This document shows positions 1-8,507 of a stretch of DNA of 37,896 nt, piece by piece (within the stretch, counting starts at the first letter, position 1; each line of letters starts with the position of its first letter). Source of the DNA: Alphaproteobacteria bacterium. GTDB taxonomy: Bacteria; Pseudomonadota; Alphaproteobacteria; Rhodobacterales; Rhodobacteraceae. The notes beneath the pieces were generated by a model that was not told where the DNA came from, searched no databases, and saw nothing but the letters and a program-made list of their open reading frames with translations. The stretch lies in assembly GCA_030425145.1 (NCBI GenBank), contig JAUHVK010000037.1, positions 1-37,896 of the forward strand, given 5' to 3'. The position numbers were made by a program, and so were the translations under genes.

Positions 1-129
1 TCTGGCCATGAGCTGGCACCAGTCTTCCTGTGCCGAGCAATAAAGTGTGAGATTTTTGGCTTGCGACGCGCCCGCCGTTGCCGTGAGCGCTAACAGCGAA
101 GTCCCCAATAATGCTGCAAATCTATTCAT
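1..129 (-). CDS. ABC transporter substrate-binding protein, N-terminal part (cut by window edge)
   Basis: The gene starts at the ATG at 129 and runs off the left edge, so only 43 codons are visible. An excellent ribosome-binding site (GGGAGGAAAAC) lies directly before the ATG. The first 25 or so residues form a Sec signal peptide with a hydrophobic core (AALLGTSLLALTATAGA) and a likely cleavage after ASQA. The mature start, LTLYCSAQEDWCQLMAR, is typical of periplasmic family-1 solute-binding proteins of the Fe(3+)/polyamine-like group (AfuA/FutA type). It would capture a solute in the periplasm for a permease and ATPase encoded outside the window. The family call rests on this short stretch, so the substrate is not assignable. 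Confidence 0.75.
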   Translation of the reverse strand, partial: MNRFAALLGTSLLALTATAGASQAKNLTLYCSAQEDWCQLMAR

Positions 130-794
130 GTTTTCCTCCCTAGTGTCGTTCATCTACCTGAGCACCGCTTTTTCAACATGGCAACAAATTTCGCATTCAG
201 GTGGCACCACACGCACATAACACACTGTTTTATAAAAACATCCCTCTCTTTGCCGTCGGTCACTCGGACTGGTTTTCGGCGGATTTTAATGCGTGCAAAC
301 GCTGCAATTGGGGCTCAAACACCGAATAACCGAGGGCGGAAGACGGCATGCTCAGGTTCGGTTTCGGTGCCTGAGACACATCGGAAAACGTCACAAAACC
401 GATAGAGCGGGGACTGAAACTCAATGGATTAGCTCGGCATGGGCAATCGAGTCGATACCGCTGAGGCGAGGATACCGTACTAGGCTGCCAAGCAACCTTT
501 GACCTGGTTTCAATGGCATCGTTTCGATGATTGCGTCACGGACAAAATCACGGATTGGGCCTAGCTCCTTTGACAGACGACTGAAGTGAGGCAACTCTAC
601 AGTATGCCTAACGCGGAGCGCGGGCTAACGCCTGAAACCCTTTTCCTTCGAGGCCGGGCTGTAGCACGAGCTGTGCAAGGTTGACCGCGCCAGTCATGTT
701 TTCAAAGCGGAAGTCGATAAGCAAGTCTTCCTAGCGATGCCAGCAAAACTCGCTTTCGAAACGAGCGCACTTCTACTGCGCTTATCTTCAATTA
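130..794. other. 665-base stretch without a convincing gene
   Basis: Only short, compositionally poor ORFs occur here and none has a good ribosome-binding site or a recognisable motif. The first bases are the promoter side of the substrate-binding protein gene on the minus strand. The rest may be decayed coding DNA, but no family was recognised. Confidence 0.5.
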
Positions 795-1052
795 TCAGGC
801 AAATCCTTCGAACGGATTGCCGATCACACCCGCGAGTTGAATGACGAAGGCGTCTGAGTCCGGCTCTCCGGTCTCACTGGCCCAGCCGTCGATCAGGTCC
901 TTTGCCTCCCTCAGGCTGGTGATCCGCCCCACTATGTCATAGGTCGCCAATGCGGTGGTGGCCTCGAAGCCGCCGTTGGCCGAACAATCAGCTATAATCA
1001 TTGGCGGCGCAGCGGCAGCTGACTGCCAACTCAACCACTGCTTTTCAGACAT
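795..1052 (-). CDS. hypothetical small protein (85 aa)
   Basis: This 85-residue ORF has an ATG at 1052 with AGGGCAGCC just upstream as a possible ribosome-binding site. The protein is acidic and soluble, with no signal peptide or membrane segment. No motif was recognised. The middle (residues 30-60) has the amphipathic pattern of a real folded protein, ending in GNPFEGFA. It is divergent from the phosphatase-fold gene at 1119 and could share its promoter region. It could be a short conserved hypothetical protein or a chance ORF; coding status is moderately supported only. Confidence 0.4.
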   Translation of the reverse strand: MSEKQWLSWQSAAAAPPMIIADCSANGGFEATTALATYDIVGRITSLREAKDLIDGWASETGEPDSDAFVIQLAGVIGNPFEGFA

Positions 1053-1118
1053 GGCTGCCCTTTAAACAAAGAATGCTTTGCACGTAACCTCTACGTTCAT
1101 GGGGAGGTGAACACCTAG

Positions 1119-2042
1119 ATGCGCATCGCAACGTTCAATCTGCAGAATCTTAGGCTACGTGAGCGTCAGGATCAGCTCGCGTTGGGTGGTGCCGTTGACG
1201 ATGATTTTGATAACCGCCCACGTTCAATTGAGCAGGATATATTAGATCGAGAATTGACCGCTAAAGTGATTGCCGGGGTCCAGGCCGATATTGTCGCGCT
1301 GCAGGAAGTTTTTGACCAAAAGACGCTCGATTTCTTTTGTGATCACTTTCTGGTTCCAGCCGGCGCTCCAGATTATCCAATTCGCATATGTCTGCCAGGA
1401 AATGATGGGCGTGGACTTGATGTGGCGGTTCTTGCAACAATCAAACCTCTGAAAGCCAAAAGTCATGCACATCTCACAGGAGCGGACTTGGGTCTTGATG
1501 AGCTACCGGATGACCTTCGAGACCGCCCGCTGTTCCGACGCGATTGTCTTCAAGTGGACTTCGAGGCGTTCACGCTTTTTGTGTGTCACTTCAAAGCACC
1601 CTACCCAGATACCGAAAAGGCATACCTAGTTAGGGAGGCGGAAGCACGCGCCGTACGCAAAATTGTCGAGGCACGATTTCCTGAACCTGAAACAGCGCGA
1701 TGGATCATACTTGGAGACTTCAATGAACCTGAAATGAGCAACGTGAATCAGCCGTCTGCGATTGCGCAATTGAGGCAAGGGTTTGCGGTCGGTCTATTGG
1801 ACCGCATGAAGCCGGGAACTGACTGGACTTATGAAGTGCCAGATACGCATGTCCGATCGCGGCCGGACCGGATTTTATTGTCGCCAAGACTTGCAATGGA
1901 GTACTCAGAGGCCGTGCCGCAGATTGTGCGAACCGGGATGAGCCGTTCACCTACAGACACTACCGAAGCAGGAAACGCAGTTCCATCGAATAGCCAAGCT
2001 AGCGATCATGCTCTCGTCTACGTGGATTTACCAGACCTTTAG
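1119..2042 (+). CDS. endonuclease/exonuclease/phosphatase (EEP) family protein
   Basis: This 307-residue protein has the metal-dependent phosphoesterase fold shared by exonuclease III, DNase I and inositol phosphatases. The motifs occur in the right order: an N-terminal ATFNLQN strand (Asn7/Asn10), ALQEV with the metal-binding Glu63, CHFKAP with His157, ILGDFNEP with Asp200 and Asn202, RPDRILLS near residue 249, and the terminal SDHALVYVDL with the catalytic Asp296-His297 pair. Length suits a stand-alone EEP domain. No signal peptide is seen, so it is probably cytoplasmic. The ATG follows GGGGAGGTGAACACC, a good ribosome-binding site. The substrate (DNA, RNA, phosphoinositide or another phosphodiester) cannot be deduced. 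It is monocistronic as far as visible. Confidence 0.85.
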   Translation: MRIATFNLQNLRLRERQDQLALGGAVDDDFDNRPRSIEQDILDRELTAKVIAGVQADIVALQEVFDQKTLDFFCDHFLVPAGAPDYPIRICLPGNDGRGLDVAVLATIKPLKAKSHAHLTGADLGLDELPDDLRDRPLFRRDCLQVDFEAFTLFVCHFKAPYPDTEKAYLVREAEARAVRKIVEARFPEPETARWIILGDFNEPEMSNVNQPSAIAQLRQGFAVGLLDRMKPGTDWTYEVPDTHVRSRPDRILLSPRLAMEYSEAVPQIVRTGMSRSPTDTTEAGNAVPSNSQASDHALVYVDLPDL

Positions 2043-2354
2043 CCTTAGCCAGCTTATGCATTGTATTTGCTCGACTGTCTTGGGCTTTCTTCTGCCATCC
2101 GAGGCAACGCAGTATCCTGTGATACACTGTGTTCGACAATGTCGGGTTGTCGTTTTGGGAGGGAATGGCGGATCGGGGGATCAGTCATGGAAACACCGAG
2201 CTTACCTGCAATTCGTGCTCAACGCCCAGCTTGGAACAAGGGCCGCATCGTTGGACAAAAACAACCGCTGAAGGAGACATTCGCTGCGTTGGTGAAGTCT
2301 GCCATATGCCCGTCCCTCATCATGACATGGTAAAGGTCTTCTTACGTCGGGACC
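2043..2354. other. intergenic stretch between convergent genes, nothing recognised
   Basis: About 310 bases lie between the end of the EEP gene and the end of the LysR gene, which converge. Several overlapping short ORFs exist but none has a motif or a ribosome-binding site. No clear intrinsic terminator was seen. Confidence 0.5.
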
Positions 2355-3257
2355 TTAGAATTCCAGCGTCAGTCCCAGTTCTGGCGCGACCTCGCGCAGT
2401 GTCGCAAAAAGGTGCTGCCGGAACGCCTTGACCAGTGGACTTTCGGTGCGGCCTCCGCGCGAAAGGAGACCGATCGACCTTGTGCAGCCGGGGCCCGTCA
2501 TCGGGATCGCGGCCAGCGGCGGCTCGAGCGATCTTGTTGCGAGCCCCGGAAGCAAGGTGATCCCGATGCCGGAGCGCACCATTGCGAGAAGCGACAGGAT
2601 ATTGCGGACCGACAGGCGGCTTTTCGCGACGATGGCCGCCGCTTCGGGCAGGTCGGTTACAACAAGGGTCTGGTTCGCGATCAGCGGCGCATCCCGCAGG
2701 TCGTTCCATGACAGCCCGCCCGCGGCGCGCGCATAGGCTGAATCCTGAAGGCAGACCGCGTGCAACGGATCACTGAACAGCGGATCGTCCCGCAGCGACT
2801 GGCTCTGCGCAGCGGGACCGGCAATGCCGAGGTCCGCGACGCCCGATGCGACCATCGCGCGGACGTTGCTGCTGTCGCTGTCCATCAAGTCGACCTGCAC
2901 GCCTTCGTGGACATCCATGAAAGCGCTGAGAAGATCGGGTAGGATCAACGCGGCGACCGAAGGCACCGACGCTATACGCAGCCGCCCTACCCGCCCCTTC
3001 GCATATCCTTGGATCAAGCTGATGGCATTATCGTGCTCGCGGACAAGGTCTTCGCTGACGTCCCGCACGAAATGTCCGAGATCGGTGAGTTCCCGCTTCC
3101 GGTCGGTTTCGAAAAGCGGGCCGCCGAGATCGACTTCGAGCTGCTTCAGCGCCATCGAAAGAGCCGATTGCGTGCGTCCCAAATGATCCGCCGCATCACG
3201 CAGGTTGCCGTGCTGCGCGACGGCAACGAATACCCTGAGTGTTTCGAGTTTCAGCAC
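2355..3257 (-). CDS. LysR-family transcriptional regulator of the adjacent operon
   Basis: This 300-residue protein is a full-length LysR regulator. Residues 1-60 hold the winged helix-turn-helix (LRVFVAVAQHGNLRDAADHL, then QSALSMALKQLE and GGPLFETDRKRELT). Residues of about 90-295 form the periplasmic-binding-protein-like effector domain. It is transcribed divergently from the dehydrogenase gene at 3360, with about 100 bases between starts. That is the classic arrangement for a LysR protein controlling the neighbouring operon and itself. Two inverted repeats in the gap are plausible binding sites. The inducer is unknown but is presumably the imported betaine-like substrate or a breakdown product. 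Confidence 0.9.
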   Translation of the reverse strand: MLKLETLRVFVAVAQHGNLRDAADHLGRTQSALSMALKQLEVDLGGPLFETDRKRELTDLGHFVRDVSEDLVREHDNAISLIQGYAKGRVGRLRIASVPSVAALILPDLLSAFMDVHEGVQVDLMDSDSSNVRAMVASGVADLGIAGPAAQSQSLRDDPLFSDPLHAVCLQDSAYARAAGGLSWNDLRDAPLIANQTLVVTDLPEAAAIVAKSRLSVRNILSLLAMVRSGIGITLLPGLATRSLEPPLAAIPMTGPGCTRSIGLLSRGGRTESPLVKAFRQHLFATLREVAPELGLTLEF

Positions 3258-3273
3258 CTGCGCCCCCTATTAG

Positions 3274-3288
3274 TTCAGAAATTCTGAA
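3274..3288. promoter_or_regulatory. candidate LysR operator (TTCAG-N5-CTGAA)
   Basis: A perfect inverted repeat TTCAGAAATTCTGAA lies 17 bases upstream of the LysR start, in the divergent promoter region. It fits the dyad form of LysR boxes. A half-site TTCAGAAAT recurs at 3295. The assignment to the adjacent LysR is inferred from position. Confidence 0.5.
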
Positions 3289-3311
3289 GTCTCGTTCAGA
3301 AATATTCGATT

Positions 3312-3329
3312 GATTGAAGTTTTTCAATC
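3312..3329. promoter_or_regulatory. second inverted repeat in the LysR-operon intergenic region
   Basis: GATTGAA-GTTT-TTCAATC is a perfect 7-base inverted repeat with a 4-base loop, 30 bases before the first operon gene. It may be the activation site of the LysR regulator or overlap the operon promoter. Its role is inferred only. Confidence 0.4.
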
Positions 3330-3359
3330 CGATCTAAATGACGACAAGGGGGACCATGA

Positions 3360-4367
3360 ATGAGCCAGACGCTGACTTTAGACGAGATCGAGGACCTGGC
3401 GAAGCGTGTCCTGATGTCTGCCGGTGCCACTGCGGACGCCGCTGCCTCGGTCGCAAGATCGACGCGCTTGGCCGAGCGGGACGGTATTCGCAGTCACGGG
3501 CTTCTCTATGTTCCGATCTACGCCGAACATCTGGAGTGCGGAAAGGTCGCGCGGGACGCCGCGCCCAGCGTGACAATAACCCGACCGGGCGCTGTTCAGG
3601 TGGACGCGGACCACGGGTTTGCTCATTCCGCGATTGACGCAGGCTGGAGCGCGTTCACCGACGCCGCCAAGCATTCGGGCATCGCCGCGATGTCCATTCA
3701 CAACTCGTACAATTGCGGTGTTCTTGGCCACCACGCCGAACGCATCGCCGAAGCGGGGCTGATCGGTCTCTGCTTCACACATGCACCCGCTTCCATCGCA
3801 CCATCGGGCGGTCAGCGTCCCGTGATCGGAACCAACCCCTTCTCGCTTGCTGTGCCCGACGGCGATGGTGGCGTGCGCCTTGTGATTGACCAGTCGGCCA
3901 GCGTCGTGGCCAAGTCGGAGATCCTGCTTCGCAGCAGGACAGGCGAGCCGATCGAGCCGGGTTGGGCGCTGGATGCCGAGGGTCACGAGACGACCGATGC
4001 CGACGCGGCCCTCCAGGGATCGATGCTGCCTGCAGGTGGTTACAAAGGCTTTGGCGTGGGCTTGACGGTCGAAATTCTGGCGGCAGCACTTTCGGGTGCA
4101 AATCTCAGCACTGAGGCCAGCCCGTTTTCGGGAACCAAAGGCGGGCCTCCGGGAACCGGCCAATTCTTCATCGCCATCGACCCTGATGCCTTCGGCGGCC
4201 CCGCATTCGGTGCCTCTATGGCGCGTCTCTGCACATCGATCACCGAGCAGGACGGCGCGCGACTACCCGGCGGGCGGCGTCGTGACAACCGGAGCCGGAT
4301 CGAGGCCGAGGGGGTCAAAGTGGACGACGCGCTTTTGCAGCGCATCGAGAGCCTGGTTCGGAGTTGA
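3360..4367 (+). CDS. Ldh-family (malate/L-lactate/imine reductase type) oxidoreductase
   Basis: This 335-residue protein belongs to the NAD(P)-dependent malate/L-lactate dehydrogenase family (Ldh_2), which also includes ureidoglycolate dehydrogenase and the DpkA pyrroline/piperideine-2-carboxylate reductases. Family hallmarks visible are RDGIRSHGLLYVPIYAEHL (substrate/catalytic region, residues of about 39-57), GHHAERIAEAGLIG, GTNPFSLAVP, the MLPAGGYKGFGVGLTVEIL stretch near residues 222-240, and the C-terminal ARLPGGRRR. The ATG at 3360 has AAGGGGGA upstream. It is the first gene of the operon. The next gene starts within a few bases, and that partner resembles alpha-ketoglutarate semialdehyde dehydrogenases. 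A role in hydroxyproline- or pyrroline-carboxylate-like metabolism is therefore plausible, but the substrate is not proven. Confidence 0.85.
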   Translation: MSQTLTLDEIEDLAKRVLMSAGATADAAASVARSTRLAERDGIRSHGLLYVPIYAEHLECGKVARDAAPSVTITRPGAVQVDADHGFAHSAIDAGWSAFTDAAKHSGIAAMSIHNSYNCGVLGHHAERIAEAGLIGLCFTHAPASIAPSGGQRPVIGTNPFSLAVPDGDGGVRLVIDQSASVVAKSEILLRSRTGEPIEPGWALDAEGHETTDADAALQGSMLPAGGYKGFGVGLTVEILAAALSGANLSTEASPFSGTKGGPPGTGQFFIAIDPDAFGGPAFGASMARLCTSITEQDGARLPGGRRRDNRSRIEAEGVKVDDALLQRIESLVRS

Positions 4368-4369
4368 GG

Positions 4370-5833
4370 ATGAGCATGAATTCAATGATCGAAACGCGCA
4401 ATCTGGTTGCGGGTCGCTGGGAACAGGGCGCGGGGACCGTCGCCAATGTCAATCCCTCGGACCTGTCGGACGTGATCGGTCACCACGCCCAGGCAACCGT
4501 TGCGCAGCTCGACTCTTCGGTTGATGCCGCCCGGAGAGCGCAGCGGAAATGGTGGGCATCCGGCATCCAGAAACGCCACGACGTTCTGATGGCGATCGGA
4601 ACAGAACTGATGGCACGTTCCGAGGAAATCGGACGGCTGGTCTCGCGCGAAGAGGGCAAACCCCTGGCCGAAGGCAAGGGCGAGGTCTACCGCGCGGGTC
4701 AGTTCTTCACCTATTTCGCGGCCGAGACGCTTCGGCAGATCGGCGACCACGCCCAGAGTGTGCGTCCCGACATCGAGATCGACGTGCGGCGCGAGCCCGT
4801 TGGCGTGGTCGCCATCATCTCTCCGTGGAACTTTCCCGTCGCGACGCCGGCATGGAAGATCGCGCCTGCGCTCGCCTTCGGCAACGGCGTCATCTGGAAG
4901 CCTGCCAACCTGACCCCTGCAAGTGCCGCTGCAATGGCTGACATCATCGCCCGGCAGGACATCCCCGAAGGCCTGTTTTCGATGCTCGCCGGGCCAGGTG
5001 CCGAGATCGGCCAGCAGCTGGTGGAACACTCGGGGATTGATGCGATCAGCTTTACGGGTTCGGTCCCGGTCGGTCGCGGCGTCGCTGCGACGGCCATTCA
5101 GAACATGACGAAGGTTCAGCTCGAGATGGGTTCGAAGAACCCGATCATCGTCATGGATGACGCGGATCTCGACCTCGCGGTCAGCCATTGCGCAGGTGCT
5201 GCCTTCGGCGGGACCGGTCAGAAATGCACCGCCGCCTCGCGTCTGATCGTACACGAGATGGTGCATGACGCTTTCGTCGAGAAACTGGCGGCGGCGGCGC
5301 GGGCGCTGAAGGTCGGACATGCCCTCGAAAAGGGAACCCAGATCGGCCCGGCGGTCAGTGCGGCACAGCTGGAGGGCAATCTCGGATACGTCGAGCTTGG
5401 CAAGAGCGAGGGCGCTGAACTGGTCTGCGGCGGTAACAGGCTCGAGAGGCCGACGGAAGGCTACTTCATGGCACCCGCCGTCTTTGCGCAAACGACAAAC
5501 GACATGCGTATCAACCGCGAGGAAATGTTCGCTCCCATCACCTGCGTTATGAAGGCGGGCAGCTACGACGAGGCGCTTACCATCGCCAATGACAGCGAAT
5601 TCGGGCTGACTGCCGGGATCATGACCCAGAGCCTCGCCCGCGCCAGTCATTTCCGCGCCAACATGCGGGCCGGGACTGTGATGGTGAACCTCCCGACAGC
5701 TGGCACCGACTATCATGTGCCCTTTGGCGGGCGCGGTGCCTCGTCGTTCGGCCCACGCGAGCAAGGCCAGTACGCGGTCGAGTTCTATACCGCAGTCAAG
5801 ACCGCCTACGTTTATGCAGGAGCCGCGGAATGA
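4370..5833 (+). CDS. NAD(P)-dependent aldehyde dehydrogenase, alpha-ketoglutarate-semialdehyde/succinate-semialdehyde type
   Basis: This full-length aldehyde dehydrogenase (about 487 residues) oxidises an aldehyde to a carboxylate. All key positions are present, counted from the ATG at 4370: SPWNFP with the oxyanion Asn154, WKPANLTP for cofactor binding, FTGSVPVGRG, LEMGSKNP with the general base Glu252, and GQKCTAASR with the nucleophilic Cys286. The GQKCTA context and the tail ASSFGPREQGQYAVEFYTAVKTAY resemble ketoglutarate-semialdehyde dehydrogenases (YcbD-like). Three start codons are possible (TTG 4364, ATG 4370, ATG 4376). ATG 4370 was chosen because GGAG lies 6 bases before it. The gene follows the Ldh gene by 2 bases and overlaps the next gene by 4. 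The exact aldehyde is inferred, not shown. Confidence 0.88.
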   Translation: MSMNSMIETRNLVAGRWEQGAGTVANVNPSDLSDVIGHHAQATVAQLDSSVDAARRAQRKWWASGIQKRHDVLMAIGTELMARSEEIGRLVSREEGKPLAEGKGEVYRAGQFFTYFAAETLRQIGDHAQSVRPDIEIDVRREPVGVVAIISPWNFPVATPAWKIAPALAFGNGVIWKPANLTPASAAAMADIIARQDIPEGLFSMLAGPGAEIGQQLVEHSGIDAISFTGSVPVGRGVAATAIQNMTKVQLEMGSKNPIIVMDDADLDLAVSHCAGAAFGGTGQKCTAASRLIVHEMVHDAFVEKLAAAARALKVGHALEKGTQIGPAVSAAQLEGNLGYVELGKSEGAELVCGGNRLERPTEGYFMAPAVFAQTTNDMRINREEMFAPITCVMKAGSYDEALTIANDSEFGLTAGIMTQSLARASHFRANMRAGTVMVNLPTAGTDYHVPFGGRGASSFGPREQGQYAVEFYTAVKTAYVYAGAAE

Positions 5834-6834
5834 CACCGGTCATCGACGCCCTGCAATATGCCAACTGGTCCGAGAAGATCTTCCGGCAGATGCGCGAAGG
5901 TGGCGTCGACGCGGTTCACGTGACGATCACCTATCACGAGAACTTCCGGGAAACCGTCCTGAACATCGAGGCCTGGAACCGCCTGTTCGAGCGCCATTCC
6001 GATCTCATCTTCCAAGGCTTCACCGCCGAGGACCTGAACCGCGCCCGCCAGACCGGTCGGACTGCAATTTTCTTCGGATCACAGAACCCCTCCTGCATTG
6101 AAGACGACATCGGGCTGGTGGAGGTGCTGCACCGGTTGGGCCTGCGGTTCATGCAGCTGACCTACAACAACCAGTCGCTACTTGCGACGGGGTGCTACGA
6201 GGTCGAGGATACCGGACTGACGCGCATGGGGCGCGAGGTCGTGGCGGAGATGAACCGCGTTGGTCTTGTCATCGACATGAGCCACTCCGGCGAACGCTCG
6301 ACCCTGGACGCGATTGCGCACTCTACGCGCCCCATCGCAATCACCCATGCCAACCCGGCAGCCTGGCACCCTGCCCTGCGCAACAAATCCGACCGCGTGC
6401 TGCGGGCTCTGACCGAAAGCGGCGGGATGCTGGGCTTCTCGCTCTATCCGCACCACCTGAAGGGTGCGGGTGGCTGCACGCTCCAGACGTTCTGCGATAT
6501 GATCGCGCGAACCGCAGAGACATACGGCGTGTCGCATTTGGGGATCGGATCGGACCTCTGCCAGGACCAGCCCGACAGTGTCGTCGAGTGGATGCGGACG
6601 GGCCGCTGGACCAAGACGGTGGATTTCGGCGAGGGCAGCGCGGACGCGCCCGGGTTTCCGCCGATGCCGGACTGGTTTGCCGGCAACGCCGATTTTCCCA
6701 ATATCGCAAAGGGTCTGCGCGCCTCGGGGTTCTCAGAGGAAGAGACGGCAGCCCTGATGGGCGGCAACTGGGTGCGATTTTTCGAGCAAAGCTTTGGTCC
6801 GGCCGAAGCGCCTCTGAAGCAGGTCGCGGAATGA
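5830..6834 (+). CDS. membrane-dipeptidase-like protein (peptidase M19 family)
   Basis: This 334-residue protein has the TIM-barrel fold of renal (membrane) dipeptidases. Recognisable are QLTYNNQSLLATGC (residues 109-122), VIDMSHSGERS with the metal-ligand His152, ITHANPAA with His173, and LGIGSDLCQDQP near residues 236-247. Two classical ligand motifs are altered: the N-terminal HxD is replaced (VIDALQYANW) and the bridging Glu region reads FGSQN. From memory, dipeptidase homologues in pseudomonad glycine-betaine/dimethylglycine catabolic clusters share these changes, which matches the betaine-type transporter here. It overlaps its neighbours by 4 bases on both sides (ATGA junctions). It may act on an N-modified amino acid or be non-peptidolytic. 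No signal peptide or membrane segment is present despite the family name. Confidence 0.85.
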   Translation: MTPVIDALQYANWSEKIFRQMREGGVDAVHVTITYHENFRETVLNIEAWNRLFERHSDLIFQGFTAEDLNRARQTGRTAIFFGSQNPSCIEDDIGLVEVLHRLGLRFMQLTYNNQSLLATGCYEVEDTGLTRMGREVVAEMNRVGLVIDMSHSGERSTLDAIAHSTRPIAITHANPAAWHPALRNKSDRVLRALTESGGMLGFSLYPHHLKGAGGCTLQTFCDMIARTAETYGVSHLGIGSDLCQDQPDSVVEWMRTGRWTKTVDFGEGSADAPGFPPMPDWFAGNADFPNIAKGLRASGFSEEETAALMGGNWVRFFEQSFGPAEAPLKQVAE

Positions 6835-8507
6835 GCGTCGCGCGGGTCTCCTCCACCGCCGATCTGTCGCGGTTCCGCCGAGACCCGGGTGAGGTGATGC
6901 GCCTTGCACGCATGGGATGCGCACATCCGACCCGTCTGTCATTCCTGCGCGTGCTCTTGCGCCGCCTTCGCGACGACGGCTGGCGCTTTGATCGCCCGGT
7001 GTTCGACTTCGATGCCCGGGGTGTGGGACGCGCCGTCTACCGTGCCATCGGTCCCGACCGGACATACAGCCTTGTCGCCTTCGGGCACGATCTTCCCGAA
7101 GACCAGCGCTCTGACCGGGTGATCGCAACCGCCTGGGACGCGACCTTTGCACTCTTCGACGGTACGCCAGACGCGGCCGATCTCGACCGCCTGGCCGCAA
7201 ATGTGCCTTTGCAGGAGGCGGGCCGCATCAGCCCGCGCGAGTTGTCGCTCAGCCGTGCCAACCGCTCGGTCCGTCTGTTCGAGTATGTCGTGCAAAGCCT
7301 TTCCGAAGGCCGCCAGCCCGATGCAAAGAGGCTGGCCGAAACCGGCTACCTCATGCGCACCACAGCGGTGTACGGCTCGGGCAAGTTTGGAGCGGCGGCG
7401 CGCGACACCATCGCAACGCGCCCGGAAATGAAACCGCCATTTCAAACAGAGATGTTGTCGGTCTGGCTCACCCGCGCCTTCATCATCGAGCTCGTGGAAC
7501 ATATGGCGCAGGCGCGCGGCGGCGAGCGGGCGGTGCGGCTCGCCCTGACAACCCGCCGAATGCTCGGGGTCGGCAACTCCACCGGGCTCGGAATGGCACC
7601 GTTTCTCGTGCGTCACCCGGTTCTGTTGAACAACTGGATGGCGGCGCGAGAAGAGGCGCTGGCCCGCATCCGCGCCCAAGAGACGGCGGACGATGCTGCA
7701 ATTGCGGGCTTCGTCCAAGCACTGGAAGCCGCCCGCCGGAACGCAAATCTCTGGCAAAGCGAACACTCGGTACAGGTGGCGAAGTTAGCGGATCTGAGGG
7801 ATGGTCTCGACAGAATCGCCGCCCACATCTCCGAGGATTGGAACCGGTCCGACAGTCATCCATGGGACGCGCTCTGGCGCTGGGGCGAGGCCGAGCTACC
7901 CATCGAGGTGCAGGAAGCACTCGTTGGATTGATGCTGGAGCCACATGGGGCATTGGTGGACGATCTGGCAGACGCGATGTGCGACGAGAGCCCCACCTTT
8001 TCGGTAGACGGCGCGATGACGGCGGGCGCGCTGCGCGACCTCATTCGCCGGGACTATGCCTGGGCGCTGGGAACCGACTACGCCGCGCCCGATCAATGCG
8101 CCCGCTTCTGGTACGTGTCCGAAGACAAGCTCGAACCGCGTCTTGGGGAGCGGCACGAGGAACCCGGCGCGGAGCGAGAGCTGCCGCTGGACATCGGACG
8201 GCAGGCGGCAGCGCTGTTTGAAGCGCTTGAGCAACGCCCGGCGGACGAACCTGTCGCTCAACTTCTTCTGGACGCGCCAGAACACCGCCTGATGGTGCGC
8301 CGGGCGCAAATGGCCGAGGGCAAACCCTTTGCCGAAATCCGTGACAATCTTCTATCGGCCGACCTCCTGCCGGTGGACATGCTGCGCTGCAAGCTCGCTT
8401 TCTTCGGCGCAACCCGTTTCGATCCGCGCTCGGATCGCTGGGTCAGGATCAGCCTGTTCCAGAACGCGCCGCACCCCGACGAATTGGCAACCGAGGTCGG
8501 CCTGTGA
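6831..8507 (+). CDS. conserved protein of unknown function (558 aa) in betaine-type operon
   Basis: The family was not recognised. The ATG at 6831 overlaps the dipeptidase stop (ATGA), so the genes are translationally coupled. The longer open frame upstream (from 6192) overlaps the dipeptidase and was rejected. The 558-residue product is soluble and rich in Arg, Ala and Glu, with no signal peptide. Visible features are an N-terminal segment LARMGCAHPTRLSFLRVLLRRL, a central RTTAVYGSGKFG (near residue 190), RRMLGVGNSTGLGMAPFLVRHP (near residues 245-265), and a C-terminal helical half. The glycine-rich stretches could bind a nucleotide or cofactor, but no standard motif fits. Its fixed place between dipeptidase and DUF3726-like genes suggests a step or subunit specific to this pathway. 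Confidence 0.8.
   Translation: MSVARVSSTADLSRFRRDPGEVMRLARMGCAHPTRLSFLRVLLRRLRDDGWRFDRPVFDFDARGVGRAVYRAIGPDRTYSLVAFGHDLPEDQRSDRVIATAWDATFALFDGTPDAADLDRLAANVPLQEAGRISPRELSLSRANRSVRLFEYVVQSLSEGRQPDAKRLAETGYLMRTTAVYGSGKFGAAARDTIATRPEMKPPFQTEMLSVWLTRAFIIELVEHMAQARGGERAVRLALTTRRMLGVGNSTGLGMAPFLVRHPVLLNNWMAAREEALARIRAQETADDAAIAGFVQALEAARRNANLWQSEHSVQVAKLADLRDGLDRIAAHISEDWNRSDSHPWDALWRWGEAELPIEVQEALVGLMLEPHGALVDDLADAMCDESPTFSVDGAMTAGALRDLIRRDYAWALGTDYAAPDQCARFWYVSEDKLEPRLGERHEEPGAERELPLDIGRQAAALFEALEQRPADEPVAQLLLDAPEHRLMVRRAQMAEGKPFAEIRDNLLSADLLPVDMLRCKLAFFGATRFDPRSDRWVRISLFQNAPHPDELATEVGL

Noticed and set aside
4382-5836. 484-codon minus-strand frame opposite the aldehyde dehydrogenase
   Set aside because: Antisense shadow of a well-supported gene; no domain recognised.
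6192-6830. Long upstream extension (213 codons) of the 558-aa gene's reading frame
   Set aside because: It lies wholly inside the dipeptidase gene in another frame, is Arg/Pro-rich like a shadow frame, and the ATGA junction at 6831 gives a natural start.
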